Assembly (NCBI RefSeq): GCF_018327705.1
Contig: NZ_BNEM01000002.1
Location: forward strand, 3,782,001 to 3,846,000
Direction of reading: 5' to 3'
DNA: 64,000 bases
From: Catellatospora sp. TT07R-123
Lineage (GTDB): Bacteria > Actinomycetota > Actinomycetes > Mycobacteriales > Micromonosporaceae
Below the pieces are notes generated by a model that did no database searches, was not told the origin of the DNA, and saw only the letters and a list, made by a program, of their open reading frames with translations. Shown piece after piece: positions 16,788-25,262 of this stretch. The position numbers and the translations under genes were made by a program. The stretch's first letter is position 1. Each line of letters opens with the position of its first letter.

Positions 16788-16812
16788 GGTGTTCGACAAA
16801 CGAACAGCGTTC
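16765..16812. promoter_or_regulatory. Three tandem TetR-type operators (GAACnnnGTTC)
   Basis: Three copies of the palindrome GAAC-N3-GTTC occur at 16765-16775, 16784-16794 and 16802-16812. Their starts are 19 and 18 bases apart, just under two helical turns. The outer two carry an extra C/G pair (CGAAC...GTTCG). They cover the promoters of both divergent genes and are the likely binding sites of the TetR protein. Confidence 0.7.
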
Positions 16813-16841
16813 GCTAAGCCCCTCCCCCCTGGAGATCACAC

Positions 16842-18317
16842 ATGTCTGCCGTCCTGGAGACCGCCGCCCCACCCGATACCGACCCGCCGGCGTACCGCTG
16901 GCGCTGGCCCGCCCTCTTCGTGGTCCTCGCCGCCGAGGTGATGGACCTGCTCGACTCGCTCGTCACCACCATCGCCGGGCCCTCCATCCGGGCCGACGTC
17001 GGCGGGACCGAGAGCCTGATCCAGTGGCTCGGCGCCGCGTACACGCTGGCCATGGCCGTGGGCCTGATCACGGGTGGCCGCCTCGGCGACCTGTACGGCC
17101 GCAAGCGCATGTTCATGATCGGCTCGGCCGGCTTCGTCGCCGCCTCGGTGCTGTGCGCCGTGTCGACCTCGCCCGAACTGCTCATCGGCGCCCGCGTGCT
17201 CCAGGGCCTGTTCGGCGCCGTCCTGCTGCCGCAGGGCCTCGGCATGATCAAGGAGATGTTCCCGCCGAAGGAGATGGGTGCCGCGTTCGGCGCGTTCGGG
17301 CCGGTCATGGGCCTGTCCGCGGTCGCCGGGCCGATCCTGGCGGGCTGGCTGGTCGACGCCGACTACTGGGGCACCGGCTGGCGCATGATCTTCCTGATCA
17401 ACCTGCCGCTGGGCCTGCTCGCCCTGATCGGCGCCGCGAAGTTCCTGCCCGAGTCCCGCTCGTCGCACGCCTCCAAGCTCGACCTCACCGGCGTCGGCCT
17501 GGTCACCGCCGGCGCCCTGCTGCTGCTCTACCCGCTGGTGCAGGGCCGGGAGCTGGGCTGGCCCACGTGGACGTTCGTCATGATGGCGTCCTGCCTGCCC
17601 GTCTTCGCCCTCTTCGTACGCCAGCAGGCCGTCCGGCGCCGCAACGGCGGCGACCCGCTGGTCGAGCCGTCGCTGTTCCGCCAGCGCTCCTTCAGCGGCG
17701 GACTCGTCGCCGGGCTGGCCTTCTTCTCCGGCATGATCGGCTTCGGCCTCGCCTTCAGCATGTACGTCCAGCTCGGCCTGGGCTACAGCCCGCTCAAGGC
17801 CGGTCTGGCCTCGGTGCCGCAGTCGCTGGGCATCATGATCGGCTTCGGGCTGGCCAGCGGCGCCGGGCTGACCCGCCGCCTCGGCCGCAGCCTGCTGCAC
17901 GTCGGCCTGGCCGTGATGGCCGCCGCGACGGTCGGCTTCGTGTTCACGCTGGAGATCGCCGGATTCGACGTCACCCCGTGGCAGCTGGCCCCCGCGCTCG
18001 GCACCTTCGGCCTCGGCATGGGCCTGGTCATGGCGCCGTTCTTCGACATCATCCTGGCCGGGGTGCAGCCACACGAGACCGGCTCGGCCTCCGGCACCCT
18101 CACCGCGGTGCAGCAGCTCGGCGGCGCCGTCGGCATCGCGCTGCTCGGCACGCTGTTCTTCAACACCGTTCAGTTCGGGCAGTTCGGGCCCGACCAGGCC
18201 TCCTTCGCCGAGGCGATGCGCCTGGTGCTGTGGGTCGAGGTGGGGCTGATCGCGGTCACCTTCGCGGCCGCGTTCCTGCTGCCGCGGCAGGCCCGCGAGG
18301 AGGAACTCGCACACTGA
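16842..18317 (+). CDS. MFS transporter, DHA2 (EmrB/QacA-type) drug efflux
   Basis: A 491-residue protein with 14 predicted transmembrane helices, the DHA2 arrangement. The family motif A appears as GGRLGDLYGRKRMFMIG, and motif C-like sequence as GPVMGLSAVAGPILAGWLVDADYWGTGWRMIFLINLP, of which the GWRMIFLINLP part is typical. These proton-driven pumps export drugs or metabolites. GGAG lies eight bases before the ATG. It is controlled, by inference, by the divergent TetR protein through the three operators. No biosynthetic cluster adjoins it, so self-resistance to a local product is not supported. Confidence 0.9.
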   Translation: MSAVLETAAPPDTDPPAYRWRWPALFVVLAAEVMDLLDSLVTTIAGPSIRADVGGTESLIQWLGAAYTLAMAVGLITGGRLGDLYGRKRMFMIGSAGFVAASVLCAVSTSPELLIGARVLQGLFGAVLLPQGLGMIKEMFPPKEMGAAFGAFGPVMGLSAVAGPILAGWLVDADYWGTGWRMIFLINLPLGLLALIGAAKFLPESRSSHASKLDLTGVGLVTAGALLLLYPLVQGRELGWPTWTFVMMASCLPVFALFVRQQAVRRRNGGDPLVEPSLFRQRSFSGGLVAGLAFFSGMIGFGLAFSMYVQLGLGYSPLKAGLASVPQSLGIMIGFGLASGAGLTRRLGRSLLHVGLAVMAAATVGFVFTLEIAGFDVTPWQLAPALGTFGLGMGLVMAPFFDIILAGVQPHETGSASGTLTAVQQLGGAVGIALLGTLFFNTVQFGQFGPDQASFAEAMRLVLWVEVGLIAVTFAAAFLLPRQAREEELAH

Positions 18318-18367
18318 CGCCGGTCGAGGGGTGGCCACCGGGGCTGCGCGGGCTGGTGCCCGTCGCC

Positions 18368-18373
18368 TACCCT
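18368..18373 (+). promoter_or_regulatory. -10 box of a leaderless gene
   Basis: TACCCT is followed after six bases by the GTG at 18380. It supports GTG 18380 as the true start of the long membrane protein, not a start inside the MFS gene. Confidence 0.45.
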
Positions 18374-18379
18374 GCGCCG

Positions 18380-20443
18380 GTGACCACCCCCGCCGCCGTA
18401 CCAGCCGCGCCTGCCGCCGTATCGCCCGGTCCGAGCGGCGGCGGCGCCCTGCTGTCGGCCGGGCTGCTGGCCGTGCTGGCGCACTGGCGGCCCCTGGCCG
18501 TCGTGCTCGTGCCGACGCTGGTCCCGGCACTGCTGCTGGCCGAGGCGATCCGCATCGGGCAGGCCGGACCCGCGGCGACGATCCTGGACGGGGTGCTGCG
18601 CCCCGACGCGACCGTCGACGGTTCGGTGGTCGGCTGGCTGATCCTGGCGGTGGCCTGGCTGATCGGGCTGAACGCCGCGATGCTCGTGCTGGCCGGGCGG
18701 CTGCGCGGGGTCGCGGTGCCGCCCCGGCAGGCGCTGCGCCGGGCGGCGCGCACCGCACCTGAGTCGGCCGTGGCCATGGTGCTCCTCCTCGTCCTGACGG
18801 CGCTGGTGCTGGGATGCGTGACCGGTGCGGCGTCCGGCGGCGAGGAGCTGAAGCTCCCGGTCCTGCTGGTGGGGATCGTGCTCGGGCTGGCGCTGGTGTC
18901 GACCAGGTTGCTGGTCCTGCCCGCGCTCGTGCTGCGCAACAACGACGAGCCGCTGCTGCGGCACGTGGGGCGGCTGGCCTCCGGCCGGCTGCCGAGCACC
19001 GGGATCGCGCTGTCGGCGGTGATCGTGCTGCCGTGGCTGGCCGACCGGTTCGACAGCGCCTCGGCCGCGCTGGACACCTCGCACCCCCGTGCGATCGCGC
19101 TGCTGCTGCGGGTGCTGGTCGTGGTCGGCGTGCTGCTGGTGACGGCGGTGCAGGCGTCGCTGCTGACGGTGGCGTACCTGCGGCCGCGCGGCCCGCGCCA
19201 GCCCGGCCCCGCCGAGACGGACCTGGCCCGGATCGACCGGATCCTGGCCGGACACGGCGCGACCGCCACTCCCCCGCCGCCCCGGCGCGCCGCAGGCTGG
19301 GCGCTGGCCGCGCTGGTGCCGCTGCCGATGCTGCTCGGCGTGGCCGTCGCGGCGGTCAACCCGTACGGCAGCCCGCGCGCCGACTCCTACGAGGTCTCCT
19401 GGAGCGGGGGCATCGTCGCGGCGGCGTGGCCCGCCGGGCGGCACCCGATCGTCGTCACCGAGTACGCCGTGCACTGGTGCCGCGACGACGCCTGCGCCGA
19501 CAGCGACACGCACACCTCCGAGGTCACCTGGTTCGGGTCCGACGGCACCAGCGCCGCGATCGGCGCCGACGGCGCCGTCGTGGCGGCCGGGCTGCGCGGG
19601 CGCGACGTGCCCGACCTGGTCCGGACCGACGGCAACGACGCCGTGCAGCTCGAACGCTGCGAGGGGCCGGGACGGTGCACCGACGGCATCACGAAGTGGC
19701 ACACCGGCGGCAAGGAGGAGCAGCCCCTGCTGGCGGTCGCGCCCGGCCCCGACGGCTCGATCGTGGTGGCCACCGCGCGCCCGCTGCCGGTCAAGGAGGG
19801 GGTGCCGACCCGGGCCGAGCTCGCGGTCACCCGCTGCAACACCGTGCACTGCACCCGGCGCTCGCTGGCCGTGCTGGGCACCGTCGACGTGATGCTGAGC
19901 GCGATCGAGGGCGGCGGCTCGGGCATGCGGACGGCCGTACCCCGGATGACGCTGACGCTCGACGACCAGGACCGCCCGACGGTGCTGCTGCGCGACGCCG
20001 CCGGAACCGGGGCCTGGCTGGCCACCTGCCCGGCGGCCGACTGCGCGGGCGCGCACGTCGACCGGATCGCCGCGCCCGGCGACCCGACCGTGCCCGCGGT
20101 GCTGCTCGACCGCGGCGGGCCCGCGCTGGTGCCCGGTTACGAACTCGGCGGCGACCAGGGCGAATGGCCGCTGACCGTACGCGGGCACACCGTGTGCGGC
20201 CTGACTACGGCCCCTGGCCCCGGCCCGGACGTGTACTTCCACTTCGGCCCGGCCGAGCAGCGGCGGCGCCTGGCCGCGTGGTGCGAGCCGGCCGACGGGT
20301 TCGACGGCCGGCCCCGCCGGATCACCCTGGCCCAGGTGGACGCCGAGCCGTACTACCAGGCGCTCGTCGCCGGGCCGGACGGGCGGCTGCTGGTGATGTG
20401 GTCCGACGACGGCCACCGGTATGCCATGCTCGTCACGCCCTGA
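18380..20443 (+). CDS. Membrane protein with large extracellular C-terminal domain, unknown function
   Basis: A 687-residue protein I do not recognise. After a Pro/Ala-rich N-terminus there are about six hydrophobic segments within residues 25-255. A short proline-rich cytoplasmic stretch and a further helix (about 300-325) follow. The remaining 360 residues are hydrophilic and presumably extracellular. This part has repeated blades-like stretches and paired cysteines (WCRDDACADS, ERCEGPGRC, RCNTVHC, CPAADC, VCGLT, WCEPA) that suggest disulphides and a beta-propeller-like fold. The cysteine pattern C-x4-5-C recurs four times. The gene is downstream of the efflux pump but has its own -10 box, so co-function is not implied. 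Confidence 0.7.
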   Translation: MTTPAAVPAAPAAVSPGPSGGGALLSAGLLAVLAHWRPLAVVLVPTLVPALLLAEAIRIGQAGPAATILDGVLRPDATVDGSVVGWLILAVAWLIGLNAAMLVLAGRLRGVAVPPRQALRRAARTAPESAVAMVLLLVLTALVLGCVTGAASGGEELKLPVLLVGIVLGLALVSTRLLVLPALVLRNNDEPLLRHVGRLASGRLPSTGIALSAVIVLPWLADRFDSASAALDTSHPRAIALLLRVLVVVGVLLVTAVQASLLTVAYLRPRGPRQPGPAETDLARIDRILAGHGATATPPPPRRAAGWALAALVPLPMLLGVAVAAVNPYGSPRADSYEVSWSGGIVAAAWPAGRHPIVVTEYAVHWCRDDACADSDTHTSEVTWFGSDGTSAAIGADGAVVAAGLRGRDVPDLVRTDGNDAVQLERCEGPGRCTDGITKWHTGGKEEQPLLAVAPGPDGSIVVATARPLPVKEGVPTRAELAVTRCNTVHCTRRSLAVLGTVDVMLSAIEGGGSGMRTAVPRMTLTLDDQDRPTVLLRDAAGTGAWLATCPAADCAGAHVDRIAAPGDPTVPAVLLDRGGPALVPGYELGGDQGEWPLTVRGHTVCGLTTAPGPGPDVYFHFGPAEQRRRLAAWCEPADGFDGRPRRITLAQVDAEPYYQALVAGPDGRLLVMWSDDGHRYAMLVTP

Positions 20444-20484
20444 CCGGAATGCCGCAACCGGCTCGGCGGCCGTCCCGGGTGGAC

Positions 20485-20490
20485 TAGCTT
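20485..20490 (+). promoter_or_regulatory. -10 box of leaderless YibE/F gene
   Basis: TAGCTT lies six bases before ATG 20497. Confidence 0.45.
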
Positions 20491-20496
20491 CGGGTC

Positions 20497-21693
20497 ATGG
20501 GGGCGGGGCACAGTCACGAACCGAGTGAGACCCTGCCGCCCGCGCCGCCCCGGCTGCGCCGCATCGTCACGCTCGTCATCGTCCCGATGGTGGTGGCGAC
20601 CGTGGTCGGGCTGCTCGTGCTGTGGCCGCGCGGCAGCGCGCCACCGGCCGGGGAGCAACTGGCCCGCCTGCACGGCCGGATCGTCAGCGCCACTCCGGCG
20701 TGCCCCCGCGAGATCCCGGCCCAGCCCGGCGGCTCCTGCGGCACCGCCGTCGTACGGGTCGGCGACCAGCAGGTCGAGGCGACCGTGCCGTCCGGGCCGA
20801 CCTCGCCGGTCATCGCGCCCGGCGACCGGGTGATCGTGGTGGAGAGCCCCGACGCGCAGGGCAACGTGCGCTACGCCGTCGTCGACCACGACCGCTGGAC
20901 GCCGTTGCTGCTGCTGGTGGCCCTGTTCGTCGCCGCGGTGGTCGCGTTCGCGCGCTGGCGCGGGGTGGCCAGCCTGGTCGGCCTCGCGGTCAGTTTCGCG
21001 GTGCTGCTGCGGTTCATCCTGCCCGCGATCCAGCAGGGCGAGTCGCCGCTGCCGGTGGCGATCGTCGGCGCGGCCGCGATCATGTTCGCCGTCATCTACC
21101 TCACCCACGGCGTCAGCGTCGGCACCTCGATGGCGGTGCTGGGCACGCTCGCCGCACTGATCCTGACCGGCCTGCTCGGCCTGCTGGTGACCCGGACGCT
21201 GCACCTGAACGGCGCGGGCACCGACGAGGCGGCGATCCTGACCAACGTGCTGGCCGGGGTGGACCTGCGCGGCCTGCTGCTGGCCGGGATCATCATCGGC
21301 ACGCTCGGCGTGCTCGACGACGTGACCATCACGCAGACCGCCCTGGTCGGCGAGCTGTCCCTGGCCGACCCGACGCTGTCGGCCCGCCAGCTCTACCGCG
21401 CCGCGATCCGGGTCGGCCGCTCGCACGTGGCGTCGGTGGTCAACACCATCATCCTGGCGTACGCGGGTGCGTCGCTGCCGCTGATGCTGCTGATCGTCAG
21501 CGCCGGAGCGAAGGCGGGCGACGTGCTGCCGACGCAGATCATCACCGCCGAGATCGTCCGGGGCGTGGTCGGCACGCTCGGGCTCATCGCCGCCGTCCCG
21601 ATCACCACCGCGCTGGCCGCCTGGGCCGTCGCCGAGGCGCACCGGCATCCGGGTTCGCCCGTTTCCACAGAAAGCGACCATGAACACGGATAG
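20497..21693 (+). CDS. YibE/F-family membrane protein
   Basis: A 398-residue polytopic protein of the YibE/F family. One N-terminal helix (about 25-45) is followed by an extracytoplasmic segment with three cysteines (about 50-130) and then about seven helices. The family core is recognisable in ILTNVLAGVDLRGLLLAGIIIGTLGVLDDVTITQ and in GRSHVASVVNTIILAYAGASLPL (only short parts quoted as landmarks). The biochemical role is not known; transport has been proposed for the family. A His-rich C-terminus (SDHEHG) could bind metal. Confidence 0.85.
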   Translation: MGAGHSHEPSETLPPAPPRLRRIVTLVIVPMVVATVVGLLVLWPRGSAPPAGEQLARLHGRIVSATPACPREIPAQPGGSCGTAVVRVGDQQVEATVPSGPTSPVIAPGDRVIVVESPDAQGNVRYAVVDHDRWTPLLLLVALFVAAVVAFARWRGVASLVGLAVSFAVLLRFILPAIQQGESPLPVAIVGAAAIMFAVIYLTHGVSVGTSMAVLGTLAALILTGLLGLLVTRTLHLNGAGTDEAAILTNVLAGVDLRGLLLAGIIIGTLGVLDDVTITQTALVGELSLADPTLSARQLYRAAIRVGRSHVASVVNTIILAYAGASLPLMLLIVSAGAKAGDVLPTQIITAEIVRGVVGTLGLIAAVPITTALAAWAVAEAHRHPGSPVSTESDHEHG

Positions 21694-21729
21694 CGTGAGA
21701 GAACATCACTTTCCCGAAAGGATGTTCCG

Positions 21730-22134
21730 ATGACGACGGCCGTACGGCCCGCGCGCCCGCCGATGTCCGGCTGGCTGTCCTTCGCGGGCATGCTGATCCT
21801 GCTGCTCGGCGTGTTCAACGTCGTCGAAGGGGTGTTCGCGCTCTTCAACGACAAGTACGTCTCGTACGCGGCGGGTCAGTTCTACCTGTTCGACCGTACC
21901 GGCTGGGGCTGGCTGCACATCATCCTCGGGGTGCTCCAGATCGCGGTGGGCTCCGGCGTGATGTCCGGCAAGACGTGGGCGCGCGGCGTCGGCGTCGGCC
22001 TGGCCGCCCTGACCGCCCTGATCCAGATGCTCTACCTGCCGCTCTTCCCGTGGTGGTCGCTGATCAACATCGCCCTGTGCGTGCTGGTCATCTACGCCCT
22101 GATCGTCCCGCCCCGCGGCGCCATCGGCGCGTGA
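21730..22134 (+). CDS. DUF7144-family small membrane protein
   Basis: A 134-residue protein with four predicted helices: GWLSFAGMLILLLGVFNVVE, WLHIILGVLQIAVGSGVM, VGVGLAALTALIQML and LINIALCVLVIYALIV. The pattern matches actinobacterial DUF7144 proteins, whose function is unknown. AAAGG precedes the ATG. It is convergent with the CocE-type hydrolase, with a strong palindrome between the two. Confidence 0.8.
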   Translation: MTTAVRPARPPMSGWLSFAGMLILLLGVFNVVEGVFALFNDKYVSYAAGQFYLFDRTGWGWLHIILGVLQIAVGSGVMSGKTWARGVGVGLAALTALIQMLYLPLFPWWSLINIALCVLVIYALIVPPRGAIGA

Positions 22135-22164
22135 GGCGGGCGGGGTGAGTCGCCGAGCTTGCCG

Positions 22165-22224
22165 GCAGTTTCGGGGAAAGTGCACCTATCCGGCCTCGGA
22201 TTCGTGCACTTTCCCCGAAACTGC
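22165..22224. repeat. 60-nt intergenic palindromic element, copy A
   Basis: Perfect 20-base arms (22165-22184 GCAGTTTCGGGGAAAGTGCA and its complement at 22205-22224) enclose a 20-base loop ending ATTCG. It lies between two convergent genes and could end transcription from both sides. The arms are identical to those at 36096. Confidence 0.85.
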
Positions 22225-22236
22225 ATGATGGCGCGA

Positions 22237-23799
22237 TCAGCGGACGGGCAGGTCCAGCCAGGACTGGCCGGAGAAGAGGACGGAGCCCAGTGCCCCGTTC
22301 TCGTCGAGGTAGTAGCCGTCGTGGCCGTCGAGCACCAGGGCCAGGTGGTGGCCAGCCGGGACGTCCCAGCTGGTCGCGGGCAGCTTGATGTCGAGGGTAC
22401 GGGCGGCGCCGGCCGTACCGTTCAGCCATGAACCCGGGGCCTGTGTGATCAGGCGGCCCGTGCCCGCCCAGTCCACGTCGTACAGGTACGCCACCAGCGT
22501 GCCGCTGCGCTCGGTCGGGGTGAACCGGGCGTGCACCGTCGCCGTGCCGCGGATGCGGATCGTGCTCGACGCGTCGTCGGCCTGCCACACCCCGGCGGCG
22601 TTGCGGTCCACGGCCGGGAGCCAGGCCGTCGGCGGGATGCCGGTCAGCGCCTGCAGGCCGTTGGACAGCAGGATCACGCCGCCGCAGGCCACCGTGTCCA
22701 CGGTGAACCAGGTGCGCCGCGACCAGCCCGTCGACGGGGTGCCGCCGAGCCGGCCGGTGCCGGTCAGCCAGCTCACCTCGCCCAGGCCGTACCGCGTGGT
22801 CGTGGTGTTGACGGCGGCCCAGTTCGGGTAGGACTCGACCGCGCCGCCGGTCATCGAGCGGAGCACCACCGGCGGCTCGGCGTCGATGCCGTTGGCGGCG
22901 CCCTGGAGGTAGCGGTCCATCCAGCGGCGGACCGAGGTCCACACGTGGTTGTCCAGCCCGGCCAGGCCGGTCAGCTCGGGGATCGCGTGGTCGCCGGGGG
23001 CGAACTCCAGCCGCTTCGGCCCGGCCAGGCCGGTGAAGAAGTCGGTGAGCTGGTTCGGCGGGAAGATCGAGTCGCCGTACCCGTTGGCCATCAGGATGGC
23101 GGGGCGGCTGGCGTTGATCGCCGACAGGTACGTGCCCGCGGACCGTGCGCGGGCGAAGGACTTGACCCCGTCGATGTTGCGGTTGGCGTAGAAGTCGCCG
23201 ATGACCGTGTCGAACTCGTCGCTGGTGTCGGCGAGCAGCGCCGCCGCGCCGACCAGCAGCGCCGTGGACTGAAGGCGGCGCGTGTCGCCGCCGTAGAGCG
23301 ACGCGACCAGGTCGCTCCAGCCGCTGAGCGCGGCCACGGCCCGGATGCGGCTGTCGTGCCCGGACGCGATCAGGCTGATGCCCGCGCCGTACGACACCCC
23401 GGCCATGCCCAGGCGGGACGCGTCGGCGGTAGTGTTGGCGACCGTCCAGTCCAGCACGCGGGACACGTCGGCGATGTCCTTCGGCCCGGCGGTGTCGACC
23501 TCGCCGCCCGAGGTCCACCACCCGCGCGGGGTGTACGACACGACGGTGTAGCCGCCCTGGGCGAGCGCGCTCGCCTGGGCCAGGTATTCCAGGTCGTTGA
23601 GTCCCCAGCTGGACGGGAACACGATGGCGGGGTGCCGACCCGGGCTGGTCGGCTCGATGACGTTGGCCTTGAGGACCACCCCGTCGGGGGCGGCGATGTC
23701 GACGAAGCGGAACCCGGTGGTCGTGCCGGCGTGGGCGGGAGCGGCCCAGCCGAACAGGGCGAGCACGACCACCGTGAAGAGGGGTAGGGATCTCCTCAC
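22237..23799 (-). CDS. Secreted CocE/NonD-family alpha/beta hydrolase (X-Pro dipeptidyl-peptidase-like)
   Basis: A 520-residue exported hydrolase. The signal peptide has a positive start, a hydrophobic core and a cleavage site after AHA (residue 24). The catalytic triad is visible: Ser136 in GVSYGAG, Asp243 in NGYGDSIFP and His271 in PGDHAIPEL. The C-terminal 200 residues form the jelly-roll domain of the S15/CocE class (SGTLVAYLYDVD, LALVLDGHDGYY). The family includes X-prolyl dipeptidyl peptidases and cocaine esterases; the substrate here is unknown. The GTG at 23799 has GAGGT five bases ahead. An inverted repeat at 23837 may be its operator. Confidence 0.87.
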   Translation of the reverse strand: MRRSLPLFTVVVLALFGWAAPAHAGTTTGFRFVDIAAPDGVVLKANVIEPTSPGRHPAIVFPSSWGLNDLEYLAQASALAQGGYTVVSYTPRGWWTSGGEVDTAGPKDIADVSRVLDWTVANTTADASRLGMAGVSYGAGISLIASGHDSRIRAVAALSGWSDLVASLYGGDTRRLQSTALLVGAAALLADTSDEFDTVIGDFYANRNIDGVKSFARARSAGTYLSAINASRPAILMANGYGDSIFPPNQLTDFFTGLAGPKRLEFAPGDHAIPELTGLAGLDNHVWTSVRRWMDRYLQGAANGIDAEPPVVLRSMTGGAVESYPNWAAVNTTTTRYGLGEVSWLTGTGRLGGTPSTGWSRRTWFTVDTVACGGVILLSNGLQALTGIPPTAWLPAVDRNAAGVWQADDASSTIRIRGTATVHARFTPTERSGTLVAYLYDVDWAGTGRLITQAPGSWLNGTAGAARTLDIKLPATSWDVPAGHHLALVLDGHDGYYLDENGALGSVLFSGQSWLDLPVR

Positions 23800-23836
23800 A
23801 GCGACCTCGCGGGGATGTCGGTCTTGCTGCGGACAA

Positions 23837-23852
23837 GTTACCGAGAGGTAAC
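23837..23852. promoter_or_regulatory. Operator candidate upstream of secreted hydrolase
   Basis: GTTACC-GAGA-GGTAAC is a perfect 6+4+6 inverted repeat 38 bases before the hydrolase start. Another GGTAAC half-site lies at 23883-23888. The regulator is not in the window or is unrecognised. Confidence 0.4.
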
Positions 23853-23957
23853 CATGTCGTGAGCTAGATCACAATACCCACTGGTAACTTTGGCCCACCC
23901 CGATCACCACCGCCCCACCAGTCGGTCGCCGGGGCGGAGCAGTCGCGATCAGCCGTT

Positions 23958-24032
23958 TTTCCATAGACGCTGGCCTATCACGTCGACTTCGATCACCTTA
24001 AATTCACTGTGATAGGCCAACGTCTATGGAAA
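23958..24032. repeat. Long hairpin between two co-directed minus-strand genes
   Basis: Two 24-base arms (23958-23981 and 24009-24032) pair with one mismatch around a 27-base loop. The arm begins TTTCCATAGACG and is far richer in A+T than the surroundings. Position fits the end of the SDR transcript, so a terminator is plausible; the low GC also fits a small mobile palindromic repeat. Confidence 0.7.
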
Positions 24033-24081
24033 CGAGACGGCGCAGCGTCGGGCGGAGACCGTCCGGCCGACGGGTGGGCGG

Positions 24082-24837
24082 TCACCCGCGGGGGCCGCCC
24101 GCGACGTAGATGACCTGGCCGGTGACGAAGCCGGCGCCCTCGCTGGCCAGGTACGAGATGGCGTGTGCGACGTCCTCCGGGCGGCCGACGCGGCGCACCG
24201 GCGTCTCGGCCGCGCGGGCCGCCTGGAACGCTTCGAAGTCCACCCCGACCCGGGCCGCGGTGGCCGCGGTCATCTCCGTGACGATGAACCCGGGGGCCAC
24301 CGCGTTCGCGGTGATCCCGAACGGGCCCAGCTCGATCGCGAGCGTCTTGGTGAAGCCCTGCAGCCCAGCCTTGGCGGCCGCGTAGTTGGCCTGGCCGCGG
24401 TTGCCGAGCGCCGAGGTGCTCGACAGCGACACGATGCGGCCGTACTTCTCCTCGACCATGTACTTCTGCACCGCGCGGCTGCACAGGAACGCCCCGCGCA
24501 GGTGCACCGACATGACGGTGTCCCAGTCCGAGTCGGTCATCTTGAACAGCAGGTTGTCGCGCAGCACTCCCGCGTTGTTGACCAGCACGGACGGGCTGCC
24601 GAGGTTCTCGGCGACGTGGGCGACGGCGGCCTCGACGGCGGCGGAGTCGGAGACGTCCGCGCCCACGGCGATCGCGCGCCCGCCCGCCGCGGCGATGGCG
24701 GCGACGGTGTCGGCGCAGTTGGCCGCATCGAGGTCGACGGCGGCGACGGCGAACCCGTCGGCGGCCAGCCGCTGGGCGGTGGCGGCGCCGATACCCCGCG
24801 CAGCCCCGGTGACGATCGCAACTCTCTGGTCAGTCAT
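24082..24837 (-). CDS. SDR-family oxidoreductase, FabG-like
   Basis: A 251-residue Rossmann enzyme. The NAD(P) loop is TGAARGIG (residues 10-17), the structural motif is NNAG, and the catalytic tetrad residues are visible with Ser in SLSSTSA and YAAAK (YxxxK). The C-terminus ends in the FabG-type GFVTGQVIYVAGG. It resembles 3-oxoacyl-ACP reductases, but no fatty-acid genes adjoin it, so a separate alcohol or ketone substrate is possible. ATG 24837 is chosen over GTG 24846 because TAAAGT sits seven bases ahead of it. Confidence 0.88.
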   Translation of the reverse strand: MTDQRVAIVTGAARGIGAATAQRLAADGFAVAAVDLDAANCADTVAAIAAAGGRAIAVGADVSDSAAVEAAVAHVAENLGSPSVLVNNAGVLRDNLLFKMTDSDWDTVMSVHLRGAFLCSRAVQKYMVEEKYGRIVSLSSTSALGNRGQANYAAAKAGLQGFTKTLAIELGPFGITANAVAPGFIVTEMTAATAARVGVDFEAFQAARAAETPVRRVGRPEDVAHAISYLASEGAGFVTGQVIYVAGGPRG

Positions 24838-24844
24838 GCCCGGC

Positions 24845-24850
24845 ACTTTA
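24845..24850 (-). promoter_or_regulatory. -10 box of leaderless SDR gene
   Basis: TAAAGT on the minus strand precedes ATG 24837 by seven bases and overlaps the alternative GTG 24846. Confidence 0.4.
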
Positions 24851-25262
24851 ACGACAGTTCAGCACCCCCACCACGCAGGACCCACCCCCACCCGCCCCGC
24901 GCCTCCCCACCCCACCCGCCCATCCCGTCGATCATGAACTTATGGCCGTGTTCGACGGCGTGTCACCACCCCAGCACCGTGATCACCTCCCCATCCCCTC
25001 GCCCCCGCGCCGACGTCCGGCGCTGGGGATGACCGCAAGCGGCGATCACGGCGGCGAGATCACTGGCTGCGGTCGAGATGTCGCGCCAGAGGGCCGACTC
25101 TGACCGAAGACGCCGATCTTGCGCGCCGGGGCGCCGGGCGCCGGGCGGCGGGCGGCGGGCGGCGGGAGCCGAGGGGGTGGCGGCGGGGTCGCCCGGGAGG
25201 GGGCTGGGCGGGGTGGTGGGGCGGGGGTAGCGTGAGGGCGGGAATGGGATTTCGGCCCGACG
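24851..25262. other. Long intergenic region, no gene seen
   Basis: The sequence is C-rich up to about 24930 and then carries GATCATGAACTT (24932-24943) and repeated CGATCAC words, of a kind I associate with dispersed intergenic repeats in this group of actinomycetes. At 25129-25167 there is a GGC/GGGCGCC slippage tract. No open frame here shows a plausible start, ribosome site and protein-like composition. Confidence 0.5.

Noticed and set aside
22165..22224. Insertion-sequence terminal repeats
   Set aside because: Arms are adjacent with a fixed 20-base loop and no transposase between or beside any copy.
24851..25262. Possible small genes on the minus strand (Pro/Arg-rich frames)
   Set aside because: They are translations of GGC/CCC-rich sequence with no ribosome site and no conserved residues.
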